From: Oscillospiraceae bacterium
Lineage (GTDB): Bacteria > Bacillota > Clostridia > Oscillospirales > Oscillospiraceae
Assembly (NCBI GenBank): GCA_017622295.1
Contig: JAGARK010000010.1
Span: 1-50,522, forward strand
Direction of reading: 5' to 3'
Length of the DNA stretch: 50,522 nucleotides
Made by a program: the position numbers and the translations under genes. This document shows, one piece after another, positions 33,986 through 41,828 of the stretch; position 1 is the stretch's first letter, and every line of letters starts with the position of its first letter. The notes under the pieces are model-generated. The model did no database searches, had not been told where the DNA came from, and worked only from the letters and a program-made list of their open reading frames with translations.

Positions 33986-34837
33986 ATGAGCAATTTCGTA
34001 CTTCTGGCAGAAACCGGTTCCGACCTGCCCAGGGATATCGCCGGGCAGTATGGTATCTACACCGTGCCCATGCATGTGGCCTTCGGCAGCGAGACCCGGG
34101 ACGACGGTACCTTCCCCATTGAAGATGTCTATCACTTCTTCGAATCCACCGGTCAGCTGACCAAAACCAGCGGCTGTACCGTGGGTGACTTCGAGAAGAT
34201 CTTCGACGAAATTCAGGCAGCGCACCCCGGTAAGCACATTCTGCACCTGGCCTACTCCGCCGTCACCACCTGTTCTTACCAGAGCGCGATCATCGCCGCT
34301 GAGGGCCGGGAGGGCATCACCAGCATCGATACCAAGCATGTCACCGCCGGCCAGACCCTGGTGGTCCTGATGATGGCGCGCTTTTTGCAGGAGCATCCCG
34401 ACTGTACCCTGGAAGAGGCTGTGGCCAAGGCAGAGCAGCTGCGAGATGACTGCCGTATGGGCTTCTTTCCCGGTGACCTTGCATATCTGCGGGCCGGCGG
34501 CCGTGTCAGCAACGCAGCGTATCTGGGCGCCAAGATCCTGTCGCTGAATCCTCTCATCGAGCTGCTGGACGGCCACCTGAAGGCCACCAAGAAGTACCGG
34601 GGCAAGATGGAGTCCGTCGCCCCCAAGTTCCTGCGGGATTATGTGGAGAGGAACAACCTGAAGCGGGACATCATCGCCTTCGTCTACTCCGAGGGCCTGA
34701 AGGAGAGCATCAAAGACGAGGTTACCTCCCTGGCAAAGGAGATGGGCTTCCGGGAGATCCTGTGGGTCCGCACCGGCGGCGTCGTGACTACCCACTGCGG
34801 CCCCGGCGGCTTCGGCGTCGGCGGCTTTACCGCCTGA
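33986..34837 (+). CDS. DegV-family fatty-acid-binding protein
   Basis: 283 residues. The N-terminal VLLAETGSDLPRDIAGQYGIYTVPMHVAFG, TSGCTVGDFEKIFDEI and AYSAVTTCSYQSA (Ser/Thr-rich ligand loop), and the later AYLRAGGRVSNAAYLGAKILSLNPLIEL, mark a complete DegV protein. Members bind fatty acids in the cytoplasm; in Staphylococcus the relative FakB hands them to the kinase FakA. No fakA gene is adjacent. It has its own promoter and terminator and is unrelated to the polysaccharide operon it diverges from. Confidence 0.93.
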   Translation: MSNFVLLAETGSDLPRDIAGQYGIYTVPMHVAFGSETRDDGTFPIEDVYHFFESTGQLTKTSGCTVGDFEKIFDEIQAAHPGKHILHLAYSAVTTCSYQSAIIAAEGREGITSIDTKHVTAGQTLVVLMMARFLQEHPDCTLEEAVAKAEQLRDDCRMGFFPGDLAYLRAGGRVSNAAYLGAKILSLNPLIELLDGHLKATKKYRGKMESVAPKFLRDYVERNNLKRDIIAFVYSEGLKESIKDEVTSLAKEMGFREILWVRTGGVVTTHCGPGGFGVGGFTA

Positions 34838-34850
34838 TTACAATCTCTGA

Positions 34851-34877
34851 ACACCACGCCCCCGGCGTGGTGTTTTT
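34851..34877 (+). terminator. Terminator of degV
   Basis: Stem ACACCACGCC / GGCGTGGTGT (10 bp) with a CCC loop and TTTTT at 34873-34877. Confidence 0.9.
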
Positions 34878-34890
34878 GACCTATCCATAG

Positions 34891-34919
34891 TTGCGCCGGG
34901 GCCTCAAATGCGCTACAAT
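34891..34919 (+). promoter_or_regulatory. Promoter of the uridine-kinase-like gene
   Basis: TTGCGC (34891-34896), a 17-nt spacer and TACAAT (34914-34919), with AAAGGAG before the ATG at 34946. Confidence 0.65.
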
Positions 34920-34945
34920 AACGGAAGAAACCAAAGGAGCAAACT

Positions 34946-35509
34946 ATGGAACTGGAATTTCACGAAAATCTGATCGCCCGGATCGATGAACTGATGGCCC
35001 GCCAGGACCGGGTGCTGGTGGCCATCGATGGCTGCTGCGGCGCGGGAAAAACCACCCTGGCCGCAGCGCTTGCCGCCCATTACCGCTGCAATGTGATCCA
35101 CATGGACGATTTTTTCCTGCGCCCGGAGCAGCGGACACCCCAGCGCTACACCGAGCCCGGGGGAAACGTGGACTATGAGCGATTTTTCGAAGAGGTGCTG
35201 TTGCCTCTGAAGGCCGGGAAAACCTTCTCCTACCGCCCCTTCGACTGCAAGACCTTCACCCTGGCGCCCGGTGTTGCGGTGATGCCCGGCAGGCTTACCA
35301 TCATCGAAGGCTCCTACAGCCTCCACCCCTACTTCGGCGAGCCCTATGATCTGAAGATCTTCCTGTCCGTGGATGAGGAACTTCAGCGCCGGAGGATTCT
35401 GGCGCGGCCGGCCCATCTGCACGGGCGGTTTTTCGGGGAGTGGATTCCCATGGAGAATCGCTATTTCCGGGAATTCGCCATCCGGGAAAAGTGCGGCATC
35501 GTCCGATGA
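34946..35509 (+). CDS. P-loop kinase, uridine-kinase-like
   Basis: 187 residues with a Walker A loop GCCGAGKT (29-36), then VIHMDDFFLRPEQRT, the acidic DD motif of the uridine/phosphoribulokinase-like kinases, and TIIEGSYSLHPYF as the strand before the lid. Shorter than classical uridine kinase (about 210), so the substrate may be another small alcohol or nucleoside. It has its own promoter and terminator. I cannot name the substrate. Confidence 0.82.
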   Translation: MELEFHENLIARIDELMARQDRVLVAIDGCCGAGKTTLAAALAAHYRCNVIHMDDFFLRPEQRTPQRYTEPGGNVDYERFFEEVLLPLKAGKTFSYRPFDCKTFTLAPGVAVMPGRLTIIEGSYSLHPYFGEPYDLKIFLSVDEELQRRRILARPAHLHGRFFGEWIPMENRYFREFAIREKCGIVR

Positions 35510-35515
35510 TCTCCG

Positions 35516-35545
35516 GGCAGAACCTCCTGGATTCTGCCTGTTTTT
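35516..35545 (+). terminator. Terminator of the kinase gene
   Basis: Stem GGCAGAA (35516-35522) with TTCTGCC (35532-35538), then TGTTTTT. Confidence 0.8.
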
Positions 35546-35564
35546 GCCACATTCGGCGGCAGCC

Positions 35565-35593
35565 TTGATTTCAGTGCCGATCTGTGATATAAT
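35565..35593 (+). promoter_or_regulatory. Promoter of the LCP gene
   Basis: TTGATT (35565-35570), a 17-nt spacer and TATAAT (35588-35593). Confidence 0.75.
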
Positions 35594-35625
35594 AAAAAAG
35601 TTGTTTTATCCGATCAAGAAAGCGG

Positions 35626-37134
35626 GTGACCGATTTGAAAAATCAAAAAATCGGCGGTCTTTGGAACGGTCTGGCTGCGGTGCTGCTGGGCATTGTGTTC
35701 CTGTCAGAGGGACTGCTGCTATATTGGATCAATCGGCTGAAGATGCTTCCGACGGTGCATTTTACCGTTCTCACAGCAGCGTGTGTCCTGATCTCCCTGA
35801 TCCTGGGACTGCTGCTGATCCGCCGTCAGAAGGGAAAATGGCAAAAGAAGCAGGGGTTCGGACGGCAGGTTCTCGCCTGTGCCCTGAGCCTGGTGCTCAT
35901 TGCCGGCTGCGTTGTGGGCACGATGGCCGTGGCCAAGCTCTATGGAACCATCTCCGCCATCACTTCTGTCAATAAGATCAATGTGCTGCTGGAGATCTAT
36001 GTTCCCATCGACGATCCGGCCCGGTACCTTCAGGATACCGTCGGCTATACTTTCGCCCTGGCGGATACCACCGAGGCAGAGGACGCGCAGAAAGCGCTGG
36101 AGGATCTGGAGCGGGTCATGGGCGCACCGGTCAGCACCGTTACCTACCCCACCAGCTTTGACATCATCGATGCGCTCTACGCCGGTGAGGTGGATGCCAT
36201 CATTCTGGACAGCTCCTATCTGAGCGTTCTGGGGTCTCTGGATGGCTATGCCGACTATGATGAGCGGGTCAGAGCGATCCATGAATATGTCATCGAAAAA
36301 GAGATTGTTGTTCAGGAGCCTGTCCAGAGCAGCGATACGTCCACTTTCCTGCTCTATATCAGCGGCAATGATGCCCGCATGCAGCTTCTGGCTGACGGCG
36401 GCAGCGATGTGAACATTCTGGCTGCGGTGAATCCCGAGGCAAAGCAGGTCCTGCTGGTCAACACCCCCAGAGACTACTATGTGAAAAATCCCGCCGGCAA
36501 CGGCGCCCGGGACAAGCTGTCCCACTGCGGTCTGAACGGCATCCAGAACTGCATCAGCGCCATATCGGGGCTCTATGGTCACGAGATCGACTACTATGCC
36601 CGCATCAATTTTACCGGCTTCCAGACTCTGATCGATGCCGTGGGCGGCGTCACGATCCACACTGACTTCGGCTTTAAAGCGGGCGACTACTACATCAAGA
36701 AGGGCGAAAACCATCTGGACGGTGAGCATGCCCTGGCCTTCGCCCGGGAGCGCAAGAGCCTCGCCGGCGGCGACAATGACCGGGGCAAAAACCAGATGAA
36801 GCTGATCTCCGCGCTGATCGATCAGCTCTCCGCCAGCACGCTGCTGGCCAATTACGCCGAAATTCTGGACAGCCTGGAGGGCATGTTCTCCACCAGCATA
36901 CCGCCGGAGGTCATCTCCCAGCTGGTTCAGGCGCAGCTGAAGGACATGTCCGGATGGGATGTGTTGTCCTTTGCGGTCACCGGCGACGGCGGCAGCGACA
37001 GCTGCTGGGCAGTGGGCGGCGGCTATGGCTACGTCATGTACCCCCATGAGCATATGGTTGATCACGCATCTGCTCTGATCGGCCGGGTTCTGGATGGGGA
37101 GGTTCTGACCCAGGATGATCTGACTGTGAACTGA
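35626..37134 (+). CDS. LytR-CpsA-Psr (LCP) family wall-glycopolymer transferase
   Basis: About 500 residues. Three N-terminal membrane segments (about 10-30, 44-62 and 85-105) anchor an extracellular part. An accessory region follows, then the LCP domain from about 240: VLLVNTPRDYYV (catalytic Arg), DYYARINFTGFQTLIDAVGGVTI, HLDGEHALAFARERKSLAGGDNDRGKNQ. These enzymes move lipid-linked anionic polymers onto peptidoglycan. It lies just beyond the polysaccharide locus and would be a natural ligase for its product, although it has its own promoter. Start is GTG 35626 or TTG 35635; neither has a clearly better ribosome site. Confidence 0.93.
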   Translation: MTDLKNQKIGGLWNGLAAVLLGIVFLSEGLLLYWINRLKMLPTVHFTVLTAACVLISLILGLLLIRRQKGKWQKKQGFGRQVLACALSLVLIAGCVVGTMAVAKLYGTISAITSVNKINVLLEIYVPIDDPARYLQDTVGYTFALADTTEAEDAQKALEDLERVMGAPVSTVTYPTSFDIIDALYAGEVDAIILDSSYLSVLGSLDGYADYDERVRAIHEYVIEKEIVVQEPVQSSDTSTFLLYISGNDARMQLLADGGSDVNILAAVNPEAKQVLLVNTPRDYYVKNPAGNGARDKLSHCGLNGIQNCISAISGLYGHEIDYYARINFTGFQTLIDAVGGVTIHTDFGFKAGDYYIKKGENHLDGEHALAFARERKSLAGGDNDRGKNQMKLISALIDQLSASTLLANYAEILDSLEGMFSTSIPPEVISQLVQAQLKDMSGWDVLSFAVTGDGGSDSCWAVGGGYGYVMYPHEHMVDHASALIGRVLDGEVLTQDDLTVN

Positions 37135-37150
37135 TATTCTGCCATTGCGA

Positions 37151-37180
37151 AACACCGGCCGCTTTTCAGCCGGTGTTTTT
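37151..37180 (+). terminator. Terminator of the LCP gene
   Basis: Stem AACACCGGC / GCCGGTGTT (37151-37159 with 37169-37177), then TTTTT. Confidence 0.9.
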
Positions 37181-37210
37181 CCGTGTTCCAGAAAAATTTA
37201 CATTTATTTA

Positions 37211-37239
37211 TTGACTTGATAAATGTTTTGAATTATAAT
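37211..37239 (+). promoter_or_regulatory. Strong sigma-A promoter of an orphan transcript
   Basis: TTGACT (37211-37216), a 17-nt spacer and a perfect TATAAT (37234-37239). It points away from the LCP gene, toward the 3' end of the convergent adhE, with no open reading frame behind it. Confidence 0.8.
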
Positions 37240-37245
37240 AAGTCC

Positions 37246-37412
37246 ATCGAAATCGCAGAAAACATGGGGTAAATTACTCGCCTGCGCTCATCCGCCTGAC
37301 GGGGCAGATGAATGGCGGCGCGATAATTTTGTTTTCTGTCAATCGTGAGTATGAGACATATTCTTTCTTGAAAAAACAATCCACCCGGCACCATCGGTGC
37401 CGGGTGGATTGT
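37246..37412 (+). ncRNA. Candidate small RNA, about 167 nt, between LCP gene and adhE
   Basis: The promoter at 37211-37239 and the terminator at 37375-37412 bracket a stretch with no convincing gene. The predicted transcript can form a long interrupted hairpin: CAGAAAAC (37256-37263) with GTTTTCTG (37331-37338), AAATTA with TAATTT inside that, then CGCC/GGCG and CATC/GATG nearer the tip. I do not recognise it as SRP RNA (its GGAAG loop is absent), tmRNA, RNase P or a known riboswitch class. The size is in the range of 6S RNA, but the closing stem joins only the first half, so 6S is not supported. Confidence 0.55.
37375..37412. terminator. Terminator shared by the orphan RNA and adhE
   Basis: A long perfect stem AACAATCCACCCGGCACC / GGTGCCGGGTGGATTGTT with a three-base loop. 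TTTTATTT follows on the plus strand and TTTTTT follows on the minus strand, so it ends both convergent transcripts. Confidence 0.92.
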
Positions 37413-37417
37413 TTTAT

Positions 37418-40009
37418 TTACTTGCCGTAGTAGGCGTTCAGATACATCTGCTTGATCTCACGCATCAGGGGATAACGGGGGTTTGCGCCGGTGCACTGGT
37501 CGTCGAAGGCCTGCTCCACCATATCGTCCAGGCGGGCCAGGAAATCGGCCTCATCGATGCCGTAATCCTTGATGGTCTTCTTGATGCCCACCTTCTCCTT
37601 CAGTTCATCCAGAGCGGCGATCAGGTTCTCCAGCTTCTCTTCGTTGGTCTTGCCGCCCAGACCCAGATAATCCGCCACCTCGGCATAGCGGGCCAGAGTA
37701 TGAGGATGGTCATACTGGGAGAAGGTGCCCATCTTGGTGGGAACCTCTGCGGCATTGAAGCGCAGCACCTCGTCGATCATCAGGGCGTTGGCAACGCCGT
37801 GGGGCAGGTGGTGGAAGGCGCCCAGCTTGTGGGCCATGGAGTGGCAGACGCCCAGGAAAGCATTGGCGAAGGCCATGCCCGCCATGCAGGCGGCGGTGCC
37901 CATGTTCTCACGGGCTCTGGGATCGGTGGCGCCGTTTTCGTAGGCAGCGGGCAGATTCTCAAAGATCAGCTTCAGTGCCCGCAGAGCCATACCGTCGGTG
38001 TAGCCGGTGGCCATGACGGAGGCGTAGGCCTCCAGCGCGTGGGTTACGGCGTCGATGCCGGAGGCGGCAGTCAGACCCTTGGGGGCGTTCATCATCATGT
38101 CGGCGTCCACGATTGCCATCTTGGGCAGCAGCTCGTAGTCTGCCAGGGGATACTTAACGCCGGTGCTCTCATCGGTGATAACAGCGAAGGGGGTCACCTC
38201 GGAACCGGTGCCGGCGGTGGTGGGAACGGCCACAAAATAGGCTTTCTTGCCCATCTTGGGGAACTCATAGATTCTCTTGCGGATATCCACAAACCGCATG
38301 GCCATATCCAGGAAGTCGGCCTCGGGATGCTCATAGAGCACCCACATGATCTTGGCAGCGTCCATGGCGGAGCCGCCGCCGACAGCGATGATCACATCGG
38401 GCTCAAAGGTTGCCATCTGAGCAGCGCCGGCCCGGGCGCAGGCCAGAGTGGGATCGGGCTCGACGGAATGGAAGGTATTGTGGATGATGCCCAGCTGGTC
38501 CAGCTTTTCCTTGACAGGCTTCGTGTAGCCGTTCTGATACAGGAAGGTATCGGTGACGATAAAGGCCTTCTTGTAGCCCTTCAGCTCATCCAGAGCCACG
38601 GGCAGGCAGCCCTTCTTGAAGTAGACCTTTTCAGGTGCGCGGAACCAGAGCATATTTTCCCTTCTTTCAGCCACGGTCTTGATATTCAGCAGGTGCTTGA
38701 CGCCCACATTCTCGGAGATGGAGTTGCCGCCCCAGGAGCCGCAGCCCAGGGTCAGGGAGGGGGCCAGCTTGAAATTGTACAGGTCACCGATGCCGCCATG
38801 GGCGGAGGGGGTATTGACCACGATGCGGCAGGCCTTCATCCGGGTGGAGAAGGCGTCCAGCTTGTCGCGGCCGGTGACGGTGTCCACATAGAGGGAGGCG
38901 GTGTGGCCGATGCCGCCGTCCCGGACCAGGATATCGGCCTTATTCATGGCGTCCTCGAAATCAGATGCCCGGTACATGGCCAGCACAGGGGACAGCTTCT
39001 CGTGGGCGAATTCCTCGCTGAGGTCGGTGCTCTCCACCTCGCCGATGAGGATCTTGGTGGCTTCGGGGACTTCCACGCCGGCAAGAGCCGCGATGGTGTG
39101 GGCGGACTGGCCCACGATCTTTGCGTTCAGGGCGCCGTTAATGAGGATGGTCTTGCGGACCTTCTCGGTCTCCTCCTCGTTCAGGAAATAGCAGCCCCGA
39201 TTTGCAAACTCCTCTTTCACAGCGTCGTAGACGGAGTCCAGCACGATGACGCTCTGCTCGGAGGCGCAGATCATGCCGTTGTCAAAGGTCTTGGAGTGGA
39301 TGATGGAGGAAACCGCCAGCAGGATATCGGCGCTGTCATCGATGACGGCAGGCACGTTGCCCGCGCCGACGCCCAGAGCGGGCTTGCCGGAGGAGTAAGC
39401 TGCCTTGACCATACCGGGGCCGCCGGTGGCCAGGATCAGGTCGGATTCCTGCATGATCTTGTTGGTCATCTCCAGAGAGGGCTCGTCGATCCACCAGATG
39501 ATGCCCTGGGGCGCACCGGCAGCGACGGCAGCCTCGGAAATGATCTTCGCTGCAGCCACGGTGCTCTTCTTGGCCCGGGGATGGGGGCTGATCATGATGG
39601 CGTTGCGGGTCTTCAGGCAGATCAGGGCCTTGAAGATGGCAGTGGAAGTGGGGTTGGTGGTGGGGATAACTGCGCCCACCAGGCCGATGGGCTCGGCAAT
39701 GCGCTGGGTGCCGTAGGCGGGATCGGTCTCGATGACGCCGCAGGTCTTGGTATCCTTGTAGGCGTTGTAGATATATTCGGCGGCATAGTGGTTCTTGATG
39801 ACCTTGTCTTCCACTACGCCCATGCCGGTCTCCTCCACGGCCATCTTGGCCAGGCTGATGCGGGCCTTGTTGGCGGCGGTGGCGGCGGCCAGGAAGATCT
39901 TGTCGACCTGTTCCTGGGTGAAGGTGGCAAATTCTGCCTGAGCCTCTCTGGCCTTAACGAAGGCCAGCTCCAGCTCTTCCATATTGGTAACGGGCTGATA
40001 ATTCATCAT
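37418..40009 (-). CDS. adhE: Bifunctional aldehyde-alcohol dehydrogenase
   Basis: 863 residues in two enzymes. The N-terminal acetaldehyde dehydrogenase (about 1-440) has its catalytic Cys248 in FDNGMICASEQS. The C-terminal iron-dependent alcohol dehydrogenase has AVGGGSAMDAAK and the His-containing metal site HSMAHKLGAFHHLPHG. It reduces acetyl-CoA to ethanol with two NADH, a main redox sink of fermenting clostridia, and usually forms filaments (spirosomes). ATG 40009 follows AAAGGTG. It is monocistronic, with a strong promoter and a palindrome upstream that could bind a redox regulator. Confidence 0.98.
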   Translation of the reverse strand: MMNYQPVTNMEELELAFVKAREAQAEFATFTQEQVDKIFLAAATAANKARISLAKMAVEETGMGVVEDKVIKNHYAAEYIYNAYKDTKTCGVIETDPAYGTQRIAEPIGLVGAVIPTTNPTSTAIFKALICLKTRNAIMISPHPRAKKSTVAAAKIISEAAVAAGAPQGIIWWIDEPSLEMTNKIMQESDLILATGGPGMVKAAYSSGKPALGVGAGNVPAVIDDSADILLAVSSIIHSKTFDNGMICASEQSVIVLDSVYDAVKEEFANRGCYFLNEEETEKVRKTILINGALNAKIVGQSAHTIAALAGVEVPEATKILIGEVESTDLSEEFAHEKLSPVLAMYRASDFEDAMNKADILVRDGGIGHTASLYVDTVTGRDKLDAFSTRMKACRIVVNTPSAHGGIGDLYNFKLAPSLTLGCGSWGGNSISENVGVKHLLNIKTVAERRENMLWFRAPEKVYFKKGCLPVALDELKGYKKAFIVTDTFLYQNGYTKPVKEKLDQLGIIHNTFHSVEPDPTLACARAGAAQMATFEPDVIIAVGGGSAMDAAKIMWVLYEHPEADFLDMAMRFVDIRKRIYEFPKMGKKAYFVAVPTTAGTGSEVTPFAVITDESTGVKYPLADYELLPKMAIVDADMMMNAPKGLTAASGIDAVTHALEAYASVMATGYTDGMALRALKLIFENLPAAYENGATDPRARENMGTAACMAGMAFANAFLGVCHSMAHKLGAFHHLPHGVANALMIDEVLRFNAAEVPTKMGTFSQYDHPHTLARYAEVADYLGLGGKTNEEKLENLIAALDELKEKVGIKKTIKDYGIDEADFLARLDDMVEQAFDDQCTGANPRYPLMREIKQMYLNAYYGK

Positions 40010-40061
40010 AATCGTGCACCTTTCTTATTCGATAATTTTTTATCTATTTGTTTGTATCGAT

Positions 40062-40090
40062 ATAATAGCACCGATTTATGCGTTTGTCAA
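40062..40090 (-). promoter_or_regulatory. adhE promoter
   Basis: On the minus strand TTGACA (40085-40090), a 17-nt spacer and TATTAT (40062-40067). Confidence 0.85.
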
Positions 40091-40113
40091 TACCATTCTA
40101 TGCAAGTTCACCA

Positions 40114-40126
40114 ATTTGTCACAAAT
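40114..40126. promoter_or_regulatory. Palindrome upstream of adhE (candidate redox-regulator site)
   Basis: The 13-bp palindrome ATTTGTCACAAAT lies about 24 bases upstream of the adhE -35 box. Rex and Crp/Fnr operators both contain TTGTGA-like halves, but this site matches neither consensus fully. Confidence 0.35.
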
Positions 40127-40132
40127 GTTTTT

Positions 40133-40158
40133 GGAGGTTCTTCCTAGGAAGAACCTCC
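40133..40158. repeat. Perfect 26-bp palindrome
   Basis: Bases 40133-40145 (GGAGGTTCTTCCT) are the exact reverse complement of 40146-40158. There is no T run on the 3' side of either strand, so it is not a standard terminator, though it lies between the end of the nitroreductase gene and the adhE promoter. Confidence 0.75.
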
Positions 40159-40200
40159 ATTCCGTGCAATATTGAATTATTAGCACGTCTATTTCCCGTT

Positions 40201-40929
40201 TTATTCCCGGAAATCTTCCAGATATACATCCACGGAGCGGCTCATCTCCCGGGAGAAGTCGGAATTGAATTTGCGATTGCAGAAGGAGCGCATCCAGTCT
40301 TCGTACTTTCCTTCCGGGGCCTTGGGGCCGAAGAGGGACTTGAGTTCTTCGGGGGCCATGGTGCGGTAGCCGTTTTCGTGGACAATGTGCGCCATGGCTG
40401 CCCGCTCAGGCTTCTGGCGACGCAGCTGCTGGGCCGTGGGATAGCCGAAGACCAGCATCGCCGCCGGGAAGACATAGGGCGGCAGACTCAGGAGCTGCCG
40501 GTGGATCTCACAGTTTTCCATCACATCGCCGATGTAGCACGAGCCGATGCCCAGGCTCTCGGCTGCCGCCACCGCATTCTGAGCGGCAATGACTGCGTCG
40601 GACACCGCCAGCAGGAGATCGCCGCTGCCGGGCTTCCGGGGCTGGCAGCCCGCCGCCACGAAGCCGTCGTACCACTTGCGGCAGTCCGCGCAGAAAATCA
40701 GCACCAGCTTGCCCGTGGCGATGAAGGGCTGATGGTCGCAGGTTTCGGCCAGTTTGTTTTTCAGCTCCTGGTCGGTGATGTCGAGAATGGTATAAAGCTG
40801 CTGATTGCCCGCCGTTGGGGCATTCACCGCCGCCAGCAGGATGGCTTCCTTGTCTTCTGCGGAAATGGGCCGATCCTCATAGACCCGGATGGATTTGCGC
40901 GCATAAAGCTGTCTGAGAACCTCGTTCAT
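40201..40929 (-). CDS. Nitroreductase-family flavoprotein
   Basis: 242 residues of the NADPH/NADH-FMN nitroreductase family: the FMN-binding start LYARKSIRVYEDRPI, NAPTAGNQQLYTILDI, and SLGIGSCYIGDVMEN, followed by FPAAMLVFGYPTAQ. Members reduce nitro groups, quinones or flavins. The true substrate is not inferable. It is the second gene behind the VanX-like lipoprotein gene (12-base gap), probably co-transcribed. Length is normal. Confidence 0.9.
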   Translation of the reverse strand: MNEVLRQLYARKSIRVYEDRPISAEDKEAILLAAVNAPTAGNQQLYTILDITDQELKNKLAETCDHQPFIATGKLVLIFCADCRKWYDGFVAAGCQPRKPGSGDLLLAVSDAVIAAQNAVAAAESLGIGSCYIGDVMENCEIHRQLLSLPPYVFPAAMLVFGYPTAQQLRRQKPERAAMAHIVHENGYRTMAPEELKSLFGPKAPEGKYEDWMRSFCNRKFNSDFSREMSRSVDVYLEDFRE

Positions 40930-40941
40930 GTTTTTCCTCCT

Positions 40942-41664
40942 TTAGCCGACCCCGGAGGGGTCAAATGTCTCGTCCACAGGGTAATCCTGTTCATCTGCAA
41001 AGTGCCACCATTCGGCGCTGTAGGGCCGGAAGCCATACCGGACCATGATCTCTTCCAGAAGCGCTGCATTTTTTGCCGCTTCTTCGGAGCAGTCGGAATA
41101 ATCCCGGTCTGCAAGGGCCGAAAAATCGTCAAAGCCCGTGGGCATTTCCAGCAGCTGGCCGGTTTCAAGCTCCGCCAGCGTCACATCCACCGCGTTTCCC
41201 CTGCAATGGGACCGGTTGCCCGTAACCGGATGGGACACATAAACCGGATCCGGGCAGATATCCCAGAGCTTTTGCTGGGCTGCCACCGGCCGGAAGGCGT
41301 CCCAGATCACAAGCCCCAGCCCCTGTTCCGCAAGCTCATCACACACCAGCTTCAGCTTTTGCACCGTGCCGTAACGAAGGTAGCTTTCCGTGAACTCATA
41401 GATGACCTGGCCCGTAAAATTATTCCCGGTGGCGTAGGCCAGTTCCTCCCGGATCTCCGGGATATAATCCCGCACCGGCACCAGCGCATCCTCGTCAGGC
41501 TCGGTGAGGGCTTGTGTCGGTGGCTGCGTGGGCGCTTCGGTGAATTCCGGCCGGAAGCATTCCGTCGCCGGTACCGGCGGATCGGTCTGAATGGGCTTAT
41601 AAACCTCCTGCCGGCAGCCGCTCAGCAGCGTGAGCAGCAACAGCAGTGGGATCAGTTTCTTCAT
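40942..41664 (-). CDS. VanX-family D-Ala-D-Ala dipeptidase lipoprotein
   Basis: 240 residues. A lipoprotein signal (LLLLLTLLSGC, lipid-bearing Cys17), a Pro/Thr-rich spacer and a peptidase M15D domain. The zinc and catalytic residues are present: His153 and Asp160 in SHCRGNAVDV, Glu218 and His221 in EWWHF, and the substrate arginine in WDAFRP. Unlike the cytoplasmic VanX of resistance clusters, this one would act outside the cell, so recycling or trimming of wall D-Ala-D-Ala peptides is more likely than glycopeptide resistance. ATG 41664 follows GGGAGG with 8 nt between; the ATG nine bases earlier overlaps it. Confidence 0.9.
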   Translation of the reverse strand: MKKLIPLLLLLTLLSGCRQEVYKPIQTDPPVPATECFRPEFTEAPTQPPTQALTEPDEDALVPVRDYIPEIREELAYATGNNFTGQVIYEFTESYLRYGTVQKLKLVCDELAEQGLGLVIWDAFRPVAAQQKLWDICPDPVYVSHPVTGNRSHCRGNAVDVTLAELETGQLLEMPTGFDDFSALADRDYSDCSEEAAKNAALLEEIMVRYGFRPYSAEWWHFADEQDYPVDETFDPSGVG

Positions 41665-41691
41665 CGGCTGCACCTCCCGGTTTTTTTGGAT

Positions 41692-41720
41692 ATTATATCA
41701 CGGAAGGGGAGATAATTCAA
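41692..41720 (-). promoter_or_regulatory. Promoter of the VanX-like / nitroreductase operon
   Basis: On the minus strand TTGAAT (41715-41720), a 17-nt spacer and TATAAT (41692-41697). Confidence 0.78.
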
Positions 41721-41771
41721 ACTTTTGTGGTTTTTGAGGGATTCTTTAAGAAAAATGTAAACTTTTATCCG

Positions 41772-41800
41772 TTGCATCATTGGTTCTTTTATGCTACAAT
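41772..41800 (+). promoter_or_regulatory. Promoter of the COG2426 / HIT operon
   Basis: TTGCAT (41772-41777), a 17-nt spacer and TACAAT (41795-41800), followed by AAAGGTGAT before the ATG at 41829. Confidence 0.72.
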
Positions 41801-41828
41801 GGGTTAAATTCTGTTTAAAGGTGATGAA

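Noticed and set aside
33986-34837. degV as part of the polysaccharide regulon
   Set aside because: It is divergent, with its own promoter and terminator, and lacks the shared 12-base motif.
37246-37412. Orphan RNA as 6S RNA or SRP RNA
   Set aside because: The SRP GGAAG tetraloop region is missing, and the closing helix does not join the two ends as in 6S RNA.
37308-37427. Short plus-strand ORF (about 39 codons) inside the orphan RNA
   Set aside because: No ribosome site, and it reads through the terminator hairpin into the adhE 3' end.
37397-40147. A 916-codon plus-strand frame antisense to adhE, rich in Gly/His/Asp
   Set aside because: It is the mirror of a highly expressed, codon-biased gene on the other strand. 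It has no ribosome site and no recognisable domain.
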